Position numbers and translations under genes: made by a program. From a virus, in IMG/VR virus record IMGVR_UViG_3300028198_000256, positions 1 through 64,000 of that record: a DNA stretch of 64,000 nucleotides; one strand, 5' to 3'. Below are positions 37,463-45,019 of the stretch, piece after piece. The notes under the pieces were generated by a model that was not told the DNA's origin, did not search any database, and worked only from the letters and a program-made list of their open reading frames with translations. Each line of letters begins with the position of its first letter. The first letter of the stretch is position 1.

Positions 37463-37684
37463 CTAATATGCCGGTGCAATGGAAAGTAGTCCTTTCTTAG
37501 AGTTAGGTACTTTAAGTTCTTTCATTGCAAACTTCTTAGCACCATACAAAGAATCAGCATCTTTGTCTAACTTGATTTCAAGTTTTTTGCCTTTATAAAT
37601 CGCAATCCAACCTTTAAGTTCATCACCCTCTCTAACTACTTCTACGTGTTTAATATCTTTTAATAATTCTTCATATGTTTTCAT
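37463..37684 (-). CDS. Capsid-targeted small basic protein
   Basis: A 73-residue protein starting MKTYEELLKDIKHVEVV, then a compact basic domain (GWIAIYKGKKLEIKLD). The start overlaps the end of the gene at 37681 by 4 bases. Confidence 0.62.
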   Translation of the reverse strand: MKTYEELLKDIKHVEVVREGDELKGWIAIYKGKKLEIKLDKDADSLYGAKKFAMKELKVPNSKKGLLSIAPAY

Positions 37685-38499
37685 TTCTTTCGTCCTTTAA
37701 TTATATCTTTAGCATCCCATTGAAGAAACTTAATCTCTGCATCAACAATCTGTTGAAGTACCACAGTTGGCAATGAAGTAAGTTTATTTTTCATTCTCTT
37801 ATATGCCGGTGTAGTTGGGTCAATCTTATCTACTTTAGCATACTCTTTCTTTAGAGTGGCAAGTTGTGATTTAGATAATTTCTTAGCATCCTCTTGTGAC
37901 TTTACCTGTTTATCAAAATAATCCTTTAATGTCTCATCTAGTAGTTCAACAGATTCCTTTACAGTACCTATGACTTCTACTTTTAGTTTGATTTTAGATG
38001 ATATCTCTTTAGCAACCTTTGCCATATCACCCTTATGCTTTGTATTAGCATCACGTATAATCTTTCTTACTGAAGCATCAGAACCCTCTGGTTTCATATT
38101 GAAACCTATATTACCAAGGTTATTAGGAACACCACTAGAAGTAACCAACCGAACCTCGTTGCCATTTATTTTAAGTCTAAGTCCATCTATTAAATAAGAA
38201 TCCCATGATCCTGAATCCGTTTTCACATGAAATTTCTTGGTGCCTTTCTTACTGTATTGACCCTCAACTAACGGCATACCAGCATGTTGTTTTTTTCTGG
38301 TCTTAACTATTTTCAAAGTAGACTTATCTTTAATATTCATTGGTGGTCTTTCAGCACTACGAATTGAATCTTTAGCATCTGATTCATCTGATGCCATAGC
38401 AACCACTTTATTATCATCAGCAGTATCTACTACAACCCATGGAAATTTTACTTCATTTAATGGTTCAATATCTTCTAATAATTTTTTATATGTCTTCAT
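37681..38499 (-). CDS. Capsid-targeted basic protein
   Basis: A 272-residue, strongly Lys-rich protein starting MKTYKKLLEDIEPLNEV, with a possible gp21-type cut after Glu12 (DIE). The C-terminal third is helical and basic, as expected of an internal protein packed with DNA. No catalytic motif seen. Confidence 0.68.
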   Translation of the reverse strand: MKTYKKLLEDIEPLNEVKFPWVVVDTADDNKVVAMASDESDAKDSIRSAERPPMNIKDKSTLKIVKTRKKQHAGMPLVEGQYSKKGTKKFHVKTDSGSWDSYLIDGLRLKINGNEVRLVTSSGVPNNLGNIGFNMKPEGSDASVRKIIRDANTKHKGDMAKVAKEISSKIKLKVEVIGTVKESVELLDETLKDYFDKQVKSQEDAKKLSKSQLATLKKEYAKVDKIDPTTPAYKRMKNKLTSLPTVVLQQIVDAEIKFLQWDAKDIIKGRKK

Positions 38500-38509
38500 A
38501 CCATATCCC

Positions 38510-38770
38510 CTAATGACTATAAGATATTTTAGTCATCAACACACTAGAACCATTTGCTACTGCGGATAACTCATCCCCTGGTTTTTTCTCAATATACATC
38601 TCCCCACCATCTGGAATAGTAAATGAACCAACCGTTACTGTATCACGTTTTATAAGAACTTTAACTGTTGATGTATGAGTAGACAACAATCGTACAACTC
38701 TTGCAAAATCAACATGAGTTGCCGATGATAAAGTTATCTCTTCTCCTAATACATTTATTAAATTTGCCAT
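38510..38770 (-). CDS. Small beta-rich virion-type protein
   Basis: An 86-residue protein (MANLINVLGEEITLSSATHV onwards) with alternating strands and a GGEMYIEKKPGDELSA turn. This pattern is common among small virion or decoration proteins of T4-like marine phages. The assignment is by resemblance only. Confidence 0.6.
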   Translation of the reverse strand: MANLINVLGEEITLSSATHVDFARVVRLLSTHTSTVKVLIKRDTVTVGSFTIPDGGEMYIEKKPGDELSAVANGSSVLMTKISYSH

Positions 38771-38782
38771 AGTTTTTCCCCT

Positions 38783-39046
38783 TTATTTTATTTTTCGTTT
38801 AGAACCCTTTAATCTACTTTTCTCAGACCGTCCACGGTTTTTCTTTTCAGATTCAAACCCAGCAATCTTACCTTTTTTATGAGATGCATCCTTACCATCA
38901 CCATTACCATATGTGCCTTTATCTCTATTATACTTTACTAATTCGGCTCTATACTTTCTACGTTTCGCAGATGATTGAAATTTCTTATATTCATCTTTGT
39001 AATCACGTTTGGCTAATTCTAATATGTAATCTATAAATGACTTCAA
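38783..39046 (-). CDS. Capsid-targeted very basic protein, HNH-like remnant
   Basis: An 87-residue protein starting (TTG) MKSFIDYILELAKRDYK, then more than 30 Lys/Arg residues. KYRAELVKYNRDKG and DASHKKGKIAGFES resemble the D-H-K part of phage HNH proteins but without a full His-Asn-His set. It probably binds DNA inside the head. A late promoter box lies 30 bases upstream. The TTG start is supported by GAGG 7-8 bases before it. Confidence 0.65.
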   Translation of the reverse strand: MKSFIDYILELAKRDYKDEYKKFQSSAKRRKYRAELVKYNRDKGTYGNGDGKDASHKKGKIAGFESEKKNRGRSEKSRLKGSKRKIK

Positions 39047-39049
39047 CTT

Positions 39050-40012
39050 CTAATCCTCATATGTGTCCTTTCTACTATTTATAGTAGTAATCATTTCTAA
39101 TATATTTTTTGCCATTTTCTCAGAAGCAACATCTATCATTTTACCATCAAGTGATGCGGCACCATGCCCTTCTTTAGATGCTCTATATAATGCATCAAGT
39201 ATTCTGTCAGCCATGTGTATTTCTTCATCTGATGGTGTGAATACTTCATTTGCAAGTGGAATTTGTGACGGATGAATCGCCCACTTACCAGTACATCCAA
39301 GAGCAGCAGCACGCTTAGCAGCAAGTACATATCCCTCTGTATCCTTAATATCCCCATAAGGACCGTCTATTGGACGTAATCCATATGCCCTACACGCAAC
39401 TACCATCCTACTTAATGCAGAATGCCATTGATCTCCTGGATAATTCTCATTCAATCCACCAATATTAGTAGTTCTTGCTCTTGTAGACGCCGCATAATCA
39501 GCAACTCCAAAATGCATGGATTCTAACCTAGAATTAGCACTCTTTCTTGCAATTTCATCAACATTAGACATACCTAGAGCAGTTTCTATTAGACACTCTA
39601 ACTGGATATGTTGATACAAATCATGTTTTATCTCTAGTGTATTAATAATACATTCAACCATATATATATCATCATATACACCTACTTTTGGTATTAATAT
39701 AGTATCTAAGTTCTCACCACAATGTTCTACTAATTGTATAACATCATCTAACCAATAACCAGTTTCAAGTCCATTAATACGAACACATATAGTTTTGTTC
39801 GCACCTTTCCAATCAAGAGTATTAACAGCCTCAATCACATTTAAACGTGCATTTATTTTATCTGGTTCTGCAACTGAATCTTCTAAATCTAAAAATACAA
39901 AATCGGCATCAGAATTTAATGCCTTCTCAAACATTTTCGGACTAGATCCAGGTACTGTTAAATCACAACGTTGTAATCTAGATACTGATGGTTCATAAAC
40001 TGTATAACTCAT
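39050..40012 (-). CDS. mcl: L-malyl-CoA/beta-methylmalyl-CoA lyase (CitE/HpcH family)
   Basis: A 320-residue protein very like alphaproteobacterial malyl-CoA lyases along its length: LTVPGSSPKMFEKAL, VFLDLEDSVAEPDK, CVRINGLET with Arg78, PKVGVYDDIY, ECLIETALG with Glu143, HFGVADYAAST with Asp172, and GKWAIHPSQIPLANEVFTPS. The reaction is malyl-CoA to glyoxylate and acetyl-CoA, reversible. All metal and CoA-binding residues I can check are present. It lies inside the capsid-targeted gene cluster but lacks the targeting start. Simple citrate lyase beta subunit is less likely given these motifs. Confidence 0.9.
   Translation of the reverse strand: MSYTVYEPSVSRLQRCDLTVPGSSPKMFEKALNSDADFVFLDLEDSVAEPDKINARLNVIEAVNTLDWKGANKTICVRINGLETGYWLDDVIQLVEHCGENLDTILIPKVGVYDDIYMVECIINTLEIKHDLYQHIQLECLIETALGMSNVDEIARKSANSRLESMHFGVADYAASTRARTTNIGGLNENYPGDQWHSALSRMVVACRAYGLRPIDGPYGDIKDTEGYVLAAKRAAALGCTGKWAIHPSQIPLANEVFTPSDEEIHMADRILDALYRASKEGHGAASLDGKMIDVASEKMAKNILEMITTINSRKDTYED
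39076..39083 (-). promoter_or_regulatory. T4-type late promoter box
   Basis: TATAAATA on the minus strand within the end of the lyase gene, 30 bases before the TTG start of the basic capsid-targeted protein. Confidence 0.55.
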
Positions 40013-40032
40013 AAACTTCTCCCATTCAATTA

Positions 40033-40434
40033 TTAAACATCCAATTTAGGATTACTTGTCTTAAAATTAGTCTTTCTCATTACTGTCTTTGAAATCATAT
40101 CGAACTCTTGATTCTTTTCATCCCACTTCAATACAAATGGTATATTAACATGTGAATTAATATCATGTAATACTCGTTGGGCATCATCTCCCAGTTTAGA
40201 TATCTTCTTACCATGTTTCTTATAAGTTAACTTGAATATCCGTACAAGTTCAGCCGATGAAATAGGTTTCTTATTACGAGCATCATTTACTCTATCTAGG
40301 AAATGCCTTGTAAATTCAACATCAATACCAACTTTAGCAAATAACTTATCTGCCATTCGTTCCACCGCATCTAAGTCGGATTTACTTAAATCCTCTAGAA
40401 ATAGTTCTTTAGTAAATTCATTATATGATTTCAT
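40033..40434 (-). CDS. Capsid-targeted conserved protein
   Basis: A 133-residue protein starting MKSYNEFTKELFLEDLSKSD. The core (FTRHFLDRVNDARNKKPIS, then ELVRIFKLTYKKHGKKI) and end (SKTVMRKTNFKTSNP) recur in T4-like marine phages. The small alpha/beta core could be a RelE-like nuclease fold, but I see no decisive residues. Confidence 0.68.
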   Translation of the reverse strand: MKSYNEFTKELFLEDLSKSDLDAVERMADKLFAKVGIDVEFTRHFLDRVNDARNKKPISSAELVRIFKLTYKKHGKKISKLGDDAQRVLHDINSHVNIPFVLKWDEKNQEFDMISKTVMRKTNFKTSNPKLDV

Positions 40435-40446
40435 TTAATTATTCCC

Positions 40447-41298
40447 TTAAGGTGTTATTCCGGCAATAAAATCATCCGTCTTGGTGACGATTTTACCTCT
40501 AAACCCTATAGATTTAGATGTCTCTTTAACTTCATCTAAAGTGGGTCCTTTTTCAGTTTGATAATGATATATATTTACTATCTTATATTGATGTATAAGA
40601 ACTTCATTATATGTATCCTTAGCAGCCTTATTAACGAAAAGTAGTTTTTCCAGATGAGATACAATACTCATTACCACATTAGCACCTAGTAATTTTTTTG
40701 ACTCTCTCATATAAAACCCAACATATTTGCCCTTTTCTTTGCCACTCATACGTTCAATCATCTTATAGATAATTTGCCAATCATCCCAATGACCCCTATC
40801 TACTTTCAATTTATCATCTGGAAAATCGATTATAATTTGTTCGAACTCATTTTTATACATTTTTTTAACTATTTTTAATATTTTATCAGAAAAAATGTTA
40901 TCTATCTGTTTATTTACAGAAGCATCCGATGACATCTTTCTTGAAAGCCACAGATGACCACCTCTATCTTTCTGTGTATAAGCATCTTTATTAAATATTA
41001 TAGAAGTCTTACCCTCTAGATTTACTAGGACACCACCTACTGTTCCTACCCCTTTTGTTGATATTTCAGATGAACCTTTAGTAAATGCAGATACATTTTT
41101 ACCTTTATTTTCATACTTTTTTAATTTAACCAATCCTTTTAAATCTGTTACATGATAAGCAGTTATATCTCGTTCTAGTTCCTTTAAGATATAAGAATGT
41201 AGTGGGATAAATCCTAAAGAAGCATGCTGCCATTCTTTTGAGGATTCTGGGAACAAATAATTACGCTTTTCATATATGAAATCTTTAAAAGTTTTCAT
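40447..41298 (-). CDS. Capsid-targeted protein, ADP-ribosyltransferase-like
   Basis: A 283-residue protein starting MKTFKDFIYEKRNYLFP. After it, ITAYHVTDLKGLVKLKKYEN and NVSAFTKGSSEI look like the first strand and Ser-Thr strand of ADP-ribosyltransferase folds (Y-H...S-x-F-T). T4 packs such enzymes (Alt) in its head. The catalytic Glu cannot be placed safely. The stop overlaps the next start by 4 bases. Confidence 0.62.
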   Translation of the reverse strand: MKTFKDFIYEKRNYLFPESSKEWQHASLGFIPLHSYILKELERDITAYHVTDLKGLVKLKKYENKGKNVSAFTKGSSEISTKGVGTVGGVLVNLEGKTSIIFNKDAYTQKDRGGHLWLSRKMSSDASVNKQIDNIFSDKILKIVKKMYKNEFEQIIIDFPDDKLKVDRGHWDDWQIIYKMIERMSGKEKGKYVGFYMRESKKLLGANVVMSIVSHLEKLLFVNKAAKDTYNEVLIHQYKIVNIYHYQTEKGPTLDEVKETSKSIGFRGKIVTKTDDFIAGITP

Positions 41299-41792
41299 TT
41301 AATAATACCGATTGTCTGTATACCATTTTCATCAGTATGAATGTATTTGTATCCTAATGACTTGAGCCATGCTATAAGTTTCTCTGACCCCACTTTATAA
41401 AAGAATTTATCCAATGTTAATCGTTTATTAGAAAAATGATATAATACTTCTTGTTTTAGTTTATCCGTCTTATCTGACTCTGGTTTAGGTGGGTTGTCAT
41501 TAGACGAATGACCATAGTTCTTACCTATACCATCAATGATATCTTTAACTTCACCAGTTCGATTTATCCTAATAACTGCAAAGGTATATTTCTCATTAGA
41601 CTTTGCATTAAATTCAACCTCTGACACTTCACCTTGATTTGCACCAAATTGATCCGCATATCCTTTAGCGTGTTCTTTAGACTGTGATATCCACATAATA
41701 GCAGACCTTGATTGTGATACAGTTTCGCCTTTCTTGTGACCTCTATACCATGTATTCCTTCCTTCATTTATAAACCGATTAAAACTTTTCAT
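41295..41792 (-). CDS. Capsid-targeted protein, ADP-ribosyltransferase-like (Alt-like idea)
   Basis: A 165-residue protein starting MKSFNRFINEGRNTWYRG, with a likely cut after INE. TWYRGHKKGE followed by IMWISQSKEHAKGYADQFG has the R...S/T-x-S...A..Y layout of small ADP-ribosyltransferases. An acidic catalytic residue is not certain. It is coupled by ATGA to its neighbours on both sides. Confidence 0.6.
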   Translation of the reverse strand: MKSFNRFINEGRNTWYRGHKKGETVSQSRSAIMWISQSKEHAKGYADQFGANQGEVSEVEFNAKSNEKYTFAVIRINRTGEVKDIIDGIGKNYGHSSNDNPPKPESDKTDKLKQEVLYHFSNKRLTLDKFFYKVGSEKLIAWLKSLGYKYIHTDENGIQTIGIIK

Positions 41793-42211
41793 GGGTTTTC
41801 ATATCTCCCTTCAATATGAGCTTTAAGATCTTCTTTATTATTATTAATTAATCCACTATTTTCGTCAATGCTTTTTTTATTATTCATAGACTCCGCATCA
41901 TATATAACCTTCTCTAATTTTAAAAGATGTATCATTTCATTTGGTACATATCTCCAAACATAATCACCATCATCCTTAATAATAGAAAATACTGTTTGTG
42001 TCAATCCTATCTTCACAATAATCGCATCTGAATCATCAACCTTTACTTTATCCCCTTCCCCAAATGACCTATTCAAGAAAAAGGAAATCCCTTTAGCAGC
42101 AGATGATAAAAAATCCTTTACCCATACCGCTATAATACCAGCCATTAAAACTTTAACAATTGGTATCATATCATTTGTTAAAGAACCAATCAACCTCGAT
42201 TCATCTATCAT
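41789..42211 (-). CDS. Mini MscS-like membrane protein
   Basis: A 140-residue protein with one membrane span (residues 16-32), an amphipathic VKDFLSSAAKGISFFLNRSF helix and a beta domain (GEGDKVKVDDSDAIIVKIG, then VWRYVPNEMI). This is the pore helix plus beta domain of MscS channels, without the first two spans and the C-terminal vestibule. Whether it forms a channel or alters the host's MscS is unknown. Confidence 0.68.
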   Translation of the reverse strand: MIDESRLIGSLTNDMIPIVKVLMAGIIAVWVKDFLSSAAKGISFFLNRSFGEGDKVKVDDSDAIIVKIGLTQTVFSIIKDDGDYVWRYVPNEMIHLLKLEKVIYDAESMNNKKSIDENSGLINNNKEDLKAHIEGRYENP

Positions 42212-42228
42212 ATATTATTTCCCTATAA

Positions 42229-42399
42229 TTACCAGTTATTAACTGGACACGTAGCACGTTTCATTTTAGTTTTCATTTTAATAACACAACCACATTTACC
42301 ACATAATTTTACCTTAGCAATCGATGTCATTATATGTTCACATTTTGAACATATTTCAAGTCGTTTCGCAACAACCTCATCTGATGCAACTACATCCAT
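42229..42399 (-). CDS. Zinc-ribbon protein
   Basis: A 56-residue protein with KRLEICSKCEHI and LCGKCGCVI, then TCPVNNW, giving two CxxC pairs and a further Cys. I start it at the ATG at 42399, with GGA 9 bases upstream; an upstream TTG start would add a hydrophobic stretch that belongs to the overlapping gene. Confidence 0.7.
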   Translation of the reverse strand: MDVVASDEVVAKRLEICSKCEHIMTSIAKVKLCGKCGCVIKMKTKMKRATCPVNNW

Positions 42400-42503
42400 A
42401 TAAATTTTCCAAGCATAGAACCAACCAATGCCCATAATATACAACAAAATATAACACCTAATATAATACCAATGCCTTTAATTTTTTCCATATTATTCTT
42501 CAT
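42390..42503 (-). CDS. 37-residue single-span membrane protein
   Basis: Starts MKNNMEKIKGIGIILGVIF; the ATG overlaps the stop of the upstream gene (TAATG) and the end overlaps the zinc-ribbon start by 10 bases. No function known. Confidence 0.5.
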   Translation of the reverse strand: MKNNMEKIKGIGIILGVIFCCILWALVGSMLGKFIWM

Positions 42504-42619
42504 TATAATATACCCCACTCCATTAATGTTGGAACTAAAAATATCATAGTTGTCTGTACTGCAAAAGCAAATAAGACTATTAATACCAACTCACAAAAAA
42601 TTATTAATTTCTTCTTCAT
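42503..42619 (-). CDS. 38-residue single-span membrane protein
   Basis: Starts MKKKLIIFCELVLIVLFAF, with GAGGTGG 4-5 bases before the ATG. Coupled to the next gene. No function known. Confidence 0.55.
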   Translation of the reverse strand: MKKKLIIFCELVLIVLFAFAVQTTMIFLVPTLMEWGIL

Positions 42620-42639
42620 ATATCCACCTCAAATAATCA

Positions 42640-43080
42640 TCAACGATTTAATATCATTGGTAATAACCCAAATAATGCACCACCAATAATACAAAATCCA
42701 ATACCCCATGCGAAAACCGTTATAATCAATTCGGTCCTCTCGGCCTTCTTTTTCGCAATCATAATACGTTCTCGTTCGCGTGATTTCTGTTGTTCACCTT
42801 CGAACCGCAAAAAATCGTCCCACATCATATGGCGAGTTCGGATCATCAATTCCTTCAGTTGTTCTCTTTTATTTTTCATTGACTCTTGTGCCATAAACAA
42901 CTCAAGGTCAGATTCTTGTTCAGAACCCTTTCTTGCCAACTTGGCTTTCTTATCTATTTCTCGTCCAGCATCTGAAAACTTTGATAAGTGATCACCTAAT
43001 TCAAAAATATCCTTACCATGTGATATACTTTCGGCAATCACACTAAATGCCGCATTCGCTATAGCCAACTCAGCTAACAT
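42640..43080 (-). CDS. Coiled-coil protein with C-terminal membrane span
   Basis: A 146-residue protein: a helical N-terminal part (IANAAFSVIAESISHGKDI), a basic coiled coil (KSRERERIMIAKKKAERTE) and a final span (VFAWGIGFCIIGGALFGLL). This pattern is common in T4-like marine phages near lysis genes, without proven role. Confidence 0.68.
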   Translation of the reverse strand: MLAELAIANAAFSVIAESISHGKDIFELGDHLSKFSDAGREIDKKAKLARKGSEQESDLELFMAQESMKNKREQLKELMIRTRHMMWDDFLRFEGEQQKSRERERIMIAKKKAERTELIITVFAWGIGFCIIGGALFGLLPMILNR

Positions 43081-43127
43081 ATTATCTCTCCTTTTATTAT
43101 TATTATCTATCCATGATAAAATATTAA

Positions 43128-43340
43128 CTATACATTCACATCAATATACTTCCCCTTTAATATATCCATATATGTCTGTATTTGTGCATCCTTAATCTTA
43201 TTTCTAAGAGAATTATCTACCGTTTTAGTATCTGATACATGCTTAACATCTGGTATAGTTCTTGAAACGACACCATTAACTACCTTATACTCATTAGGCA
43301 TACTTTGAAAATATACTTTAGAATCACCCTGTATATACAT
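43128..43340 (-). CDS. Hypothetical 70-residue protein
   Basis: A small protein (MYIQGDSKVYFQSMPNEYK onwards) that overlaps the endolysin end by 17 bases. No motif recognised. Confidence 0.55.
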   Translation of the reverse strand: MYIQGDSKVYFQSMPNEYKVVNGVVSRTIPDVKHVSDTKTVDNSLRNKIKDAQIQTYMDILKGKYIDVNV

Positions 43341-43791
43341 CGTACTTCACCCTACCTAAAGAATCGTGATACGACACTAACGATTCACTACGATTAGAAT
43401 CTAAATTCCCCTTACACGATACGTGTATCCACCCAGAGTCATCATCACCTTCAGTATGAAACTCTAAAATCAATTGATCGAACTTACAATTAGTAATAAT
43501 CCAATCTGCAACAAGCTTATTACTAATACCCCTAACTTCTAAATCAACAGCCTCGCCTAAACAATGTTGTGACCTAGCAGAACCACCCACAACCTTATTT
43601 AATTGTTCTGACCTATATCCAGAATTAATTCTGGTTGGTCCAAATTCATCTCTAACCAATTGCACCACATTCTCAAAGAGATTAGTAATAATGGGTAATA
43701 ATGCCTCTGGTGGCTGATTATCTATATTATTACGTCTAGCAGTATATGACCGTGTATATTCGGACATACTAAAATTCTTAGTTATTTTCAT
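43324..43791 (-). CDS. M15-family peptidase endolysin
   Basis: A 155-residue single-domain peptidase of the M15A (D-Ala-D-Ala carboxypeptidase/endolysin) type. Zinc ligands are visible in GGSARSQHCLGEAVDLE (His and Asp) and GWIHVS (His), with the INSGYRSEQLN loop before them. It cuts peptidoglycan cross-bridges. There is no signal sequence, so a holin is needed for export. ATG at 43791 with GGGGG; an upstream GTG is less likely. The gp5 spike lacks lysozyme, so this is the main candidate lysin here. Confidence 0.9.
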   Translation of the reverse strand: MKITKNFSMSEYTRSYTARRNNIDNQPPEALLPIITNLFENVVQLVRDEFGPTRINSGYRSEQLNKVVGGSARSQHCLGEAVDLEVRGISNKLVADWIITNCKFDQLILEFHTEGDDDSGWIHVSCKGNLDSNRSESLVSYHDSLGRVKYDVYTG

Positions 43792-43801
43792 ACAACCCCC
43801 A

Positions 43802-43963
43802 TTAATAAAATATTGTTTGTTTATCCCCACACGTAACTATGCGATAAGAAACATCAGATAATGATACAAAACAAAATTCAGATACCATTACCATGAAAAT
43901 AAACAATACCACCATAAGAATGAAAGTGGCTATATATTGTGTTCTATATGTTCCCCATCGCAT
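43802..43963 (-). CDS. 53-residue membrane protein next to the endolysin (holin/spanin candidate)
   Basis: Starts MRWGTYRTQYIATFILMVVL with one long hydrophobic span and a short polar tail containing two Cys. It lies 10 bases upstream of the endolysin. The GGAG site is about 10 bases before the ATG. A role in lysis is inferred only from place and build. Confidence 0.55.
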   Translation of the reverse strand: MRWGTYRTQYIATFILMVVLFIFMVMVSEFCFVSLSDVSYRIVTCGDKQTIFY

Positions 43964-43979
43964 ATCATGTTACTCCCTA

Positions 43980-44408
43980 CTAATTAATGTCAATAGTACG
44001 TCTTTTTTTACTTTCAGGAACAATACGCTCCAGATTAATAATTAACATACCATTCTCCATTAAAACATCAACTATCTCAATATCAACCGACAATGTAAAC
44101 TCTTTATTAAACAACCGTCTTGATATACCATGATGTAAATAATCAGTCATATCTGTCTTATGTTGTTGATCATTAGATTTTATTGTTAGTAATGAATCAT
44201 AATATTCAACTATAATATCGTCTTTTGCAAAACCAGCTAATGCCAATTCAATCTTATACTTATCCACATTCACCCTAACTATATTGTAAGGTGGATATTT
44301 AGAAAGAGCTTGAGAAGTAGACAACTCTTCTAACTGTTTCATTGCACGATCCATACCAATTGATATCTGTGAGTATGGAAATATAGATGGAAATTTTGTA
44401 TTTGTCAT
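43980..44408 (-). CDS. Small heat-shock protein Hsp20/IbpA
   Basis: A 142-residue alpha-crystallin protein in the IbpA style: GMDRAMKQLEEL, YPPYNIVRVNVDKYKIELAL, AGFAKDDIIVEY, the YLHHGISRRLFNKEFTL stretch and NGMLIINLERIVPE. It holds unfolding proteins for other chaperones. The ATG at 44408 has AAGGAG. A late promoter box sits 61-68 bases upstream. Hsp20 genes are widespread in T4-like marine phages. Confidence 0.93.
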   Translation of the reverse strand: MTNTKFPSIFPYSQISIGMDRAMKQLEELSTSQALSKYPPYNIVRVNVDKYKIELALAGFAKDDIIVEYYDSLLTIKSNDQQHKTDMTDYLHHGISRRLFNKEFTLSVDIEIVDVLMENGMLIINLERIVPESKKRRTIDIN

Positions 44409-44433
44409 AATAGACTCCTTATAAAAAAGCAAG

Positions 44434-44467
44434 TTAAAAAAATGTGACCCCTTATGGCAATCACATT
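44434..44467 (-). terminator. Rho-independent terminator
   Basis: Minus strand: AATGTGA, 13-base loop, TCACATT, then a run of T. It ends the gene at 44496-44825 and separates it from hsp20. Confidence 0.7.
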
Positions 44468-44468
44468 A

Positions 44469-44476
44469 TATTTATA
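44469..44476 (-). promoter_or_regulatory. T4-type late promoter box
   Basis: TATAAATA on the minus strand, just upstream of the terminator hairpin and 61 bases before hsp20. A transcript from here would pass the hairpin, so its role is less sure. Confidence 0.45.
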
Positions 44477-44495
44477 ATATTATAAAATTATAATA

Positions 44496-44825
44496 TTATA
44501 ATAGTTCCTTCAATCCTTCCTGATTAGATTTACTCATCAACGGAATCCAATCCTTCATATCTTCAAGTAATTCTAAATTCTCAAAATGCCAAGTGGTGTG
44601 TGAACCATCTTCAAAAAATAAAACACGAACCATAACATCATCTTCAGATGTAACCATACCAACTACACCATATTTAGAATCAGATTCATGAACAGGAGTT
44701 ACTAAAGCACCAACATTACCATTACCAACAACTTCAAAATCTAATTCAGGAACTGTCAAAACAGGCACCTTTGTTTCTACCTTCTCTATCTCTAATTTAA
44801 ATCCAAACCAATCAAATAATTTCAT
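44496..44825 (-). CDS. Hypothetical 109-residue acidic protein
   Basis: Starts MKLFDWFGFKLEIEKVE, then a Val-rich beta domain (ALVTPVHESDSKYGVVGMV) and an acidic helical end. No family recognised. It ends at a clear terminator. Confidence 0.62.
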   Translation of the reverse strand: MKLFDWFGFKLEIEKVETKVPVLTVPELDFEVVGNGNVGALVTPVHESDSKYGVVGMVTSEDDVMVRVLFFEDGSHTTWHFENLELLEDMKDWIPLMSKSNQEGLKELL

Positions 44826-44827
44826 TA

Positions 44828-44914
44828 TTATACACCAAATCTAATTGTAAACGTAACAATCATATACAAAATAAAAATAAACATAAACAACAAAGTCCAA
44901 TATATTTTATACAT
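44828..44914 (-). CDS. 28-residue hydrophobic peptide
   Basis: Reads MYKIYWTLLFMFIFILYMIV and a short end. Its ATG overlaps the stop region of another tiny hydrophobic frame. Weakly supported. Confidence 0.3.
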   Translation of the reverse strand: MYKIYWTLLFMFIFILYMIVTFTIRFGV

Positions 44915-44984
44915 GAATATACAACACATATATTAAAAAAAATGGGAAAAGTGTAACAATTAATACATACAACTTATATATCAT
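44907..44984 (-). CDS. 25-residue hydrophobic peptide
   Basis: Reads MIYKLYVLIVTLFPFFLIYV and a short end, with AAAGG before the ATG. The same sequence holds an inverted repeat (TGGGAAAAG/CTTTTCCCA at about 44943-44995). Weakly supported. Confidence 0.3.
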   Translation of the reverse strand: MIYKLYVLIVTLFPFFLIYVLYIHV

Positions 44985-45019
44985 TACCTTTTCCCATAAA
45001 CACACCCTCGGAGAAAACC

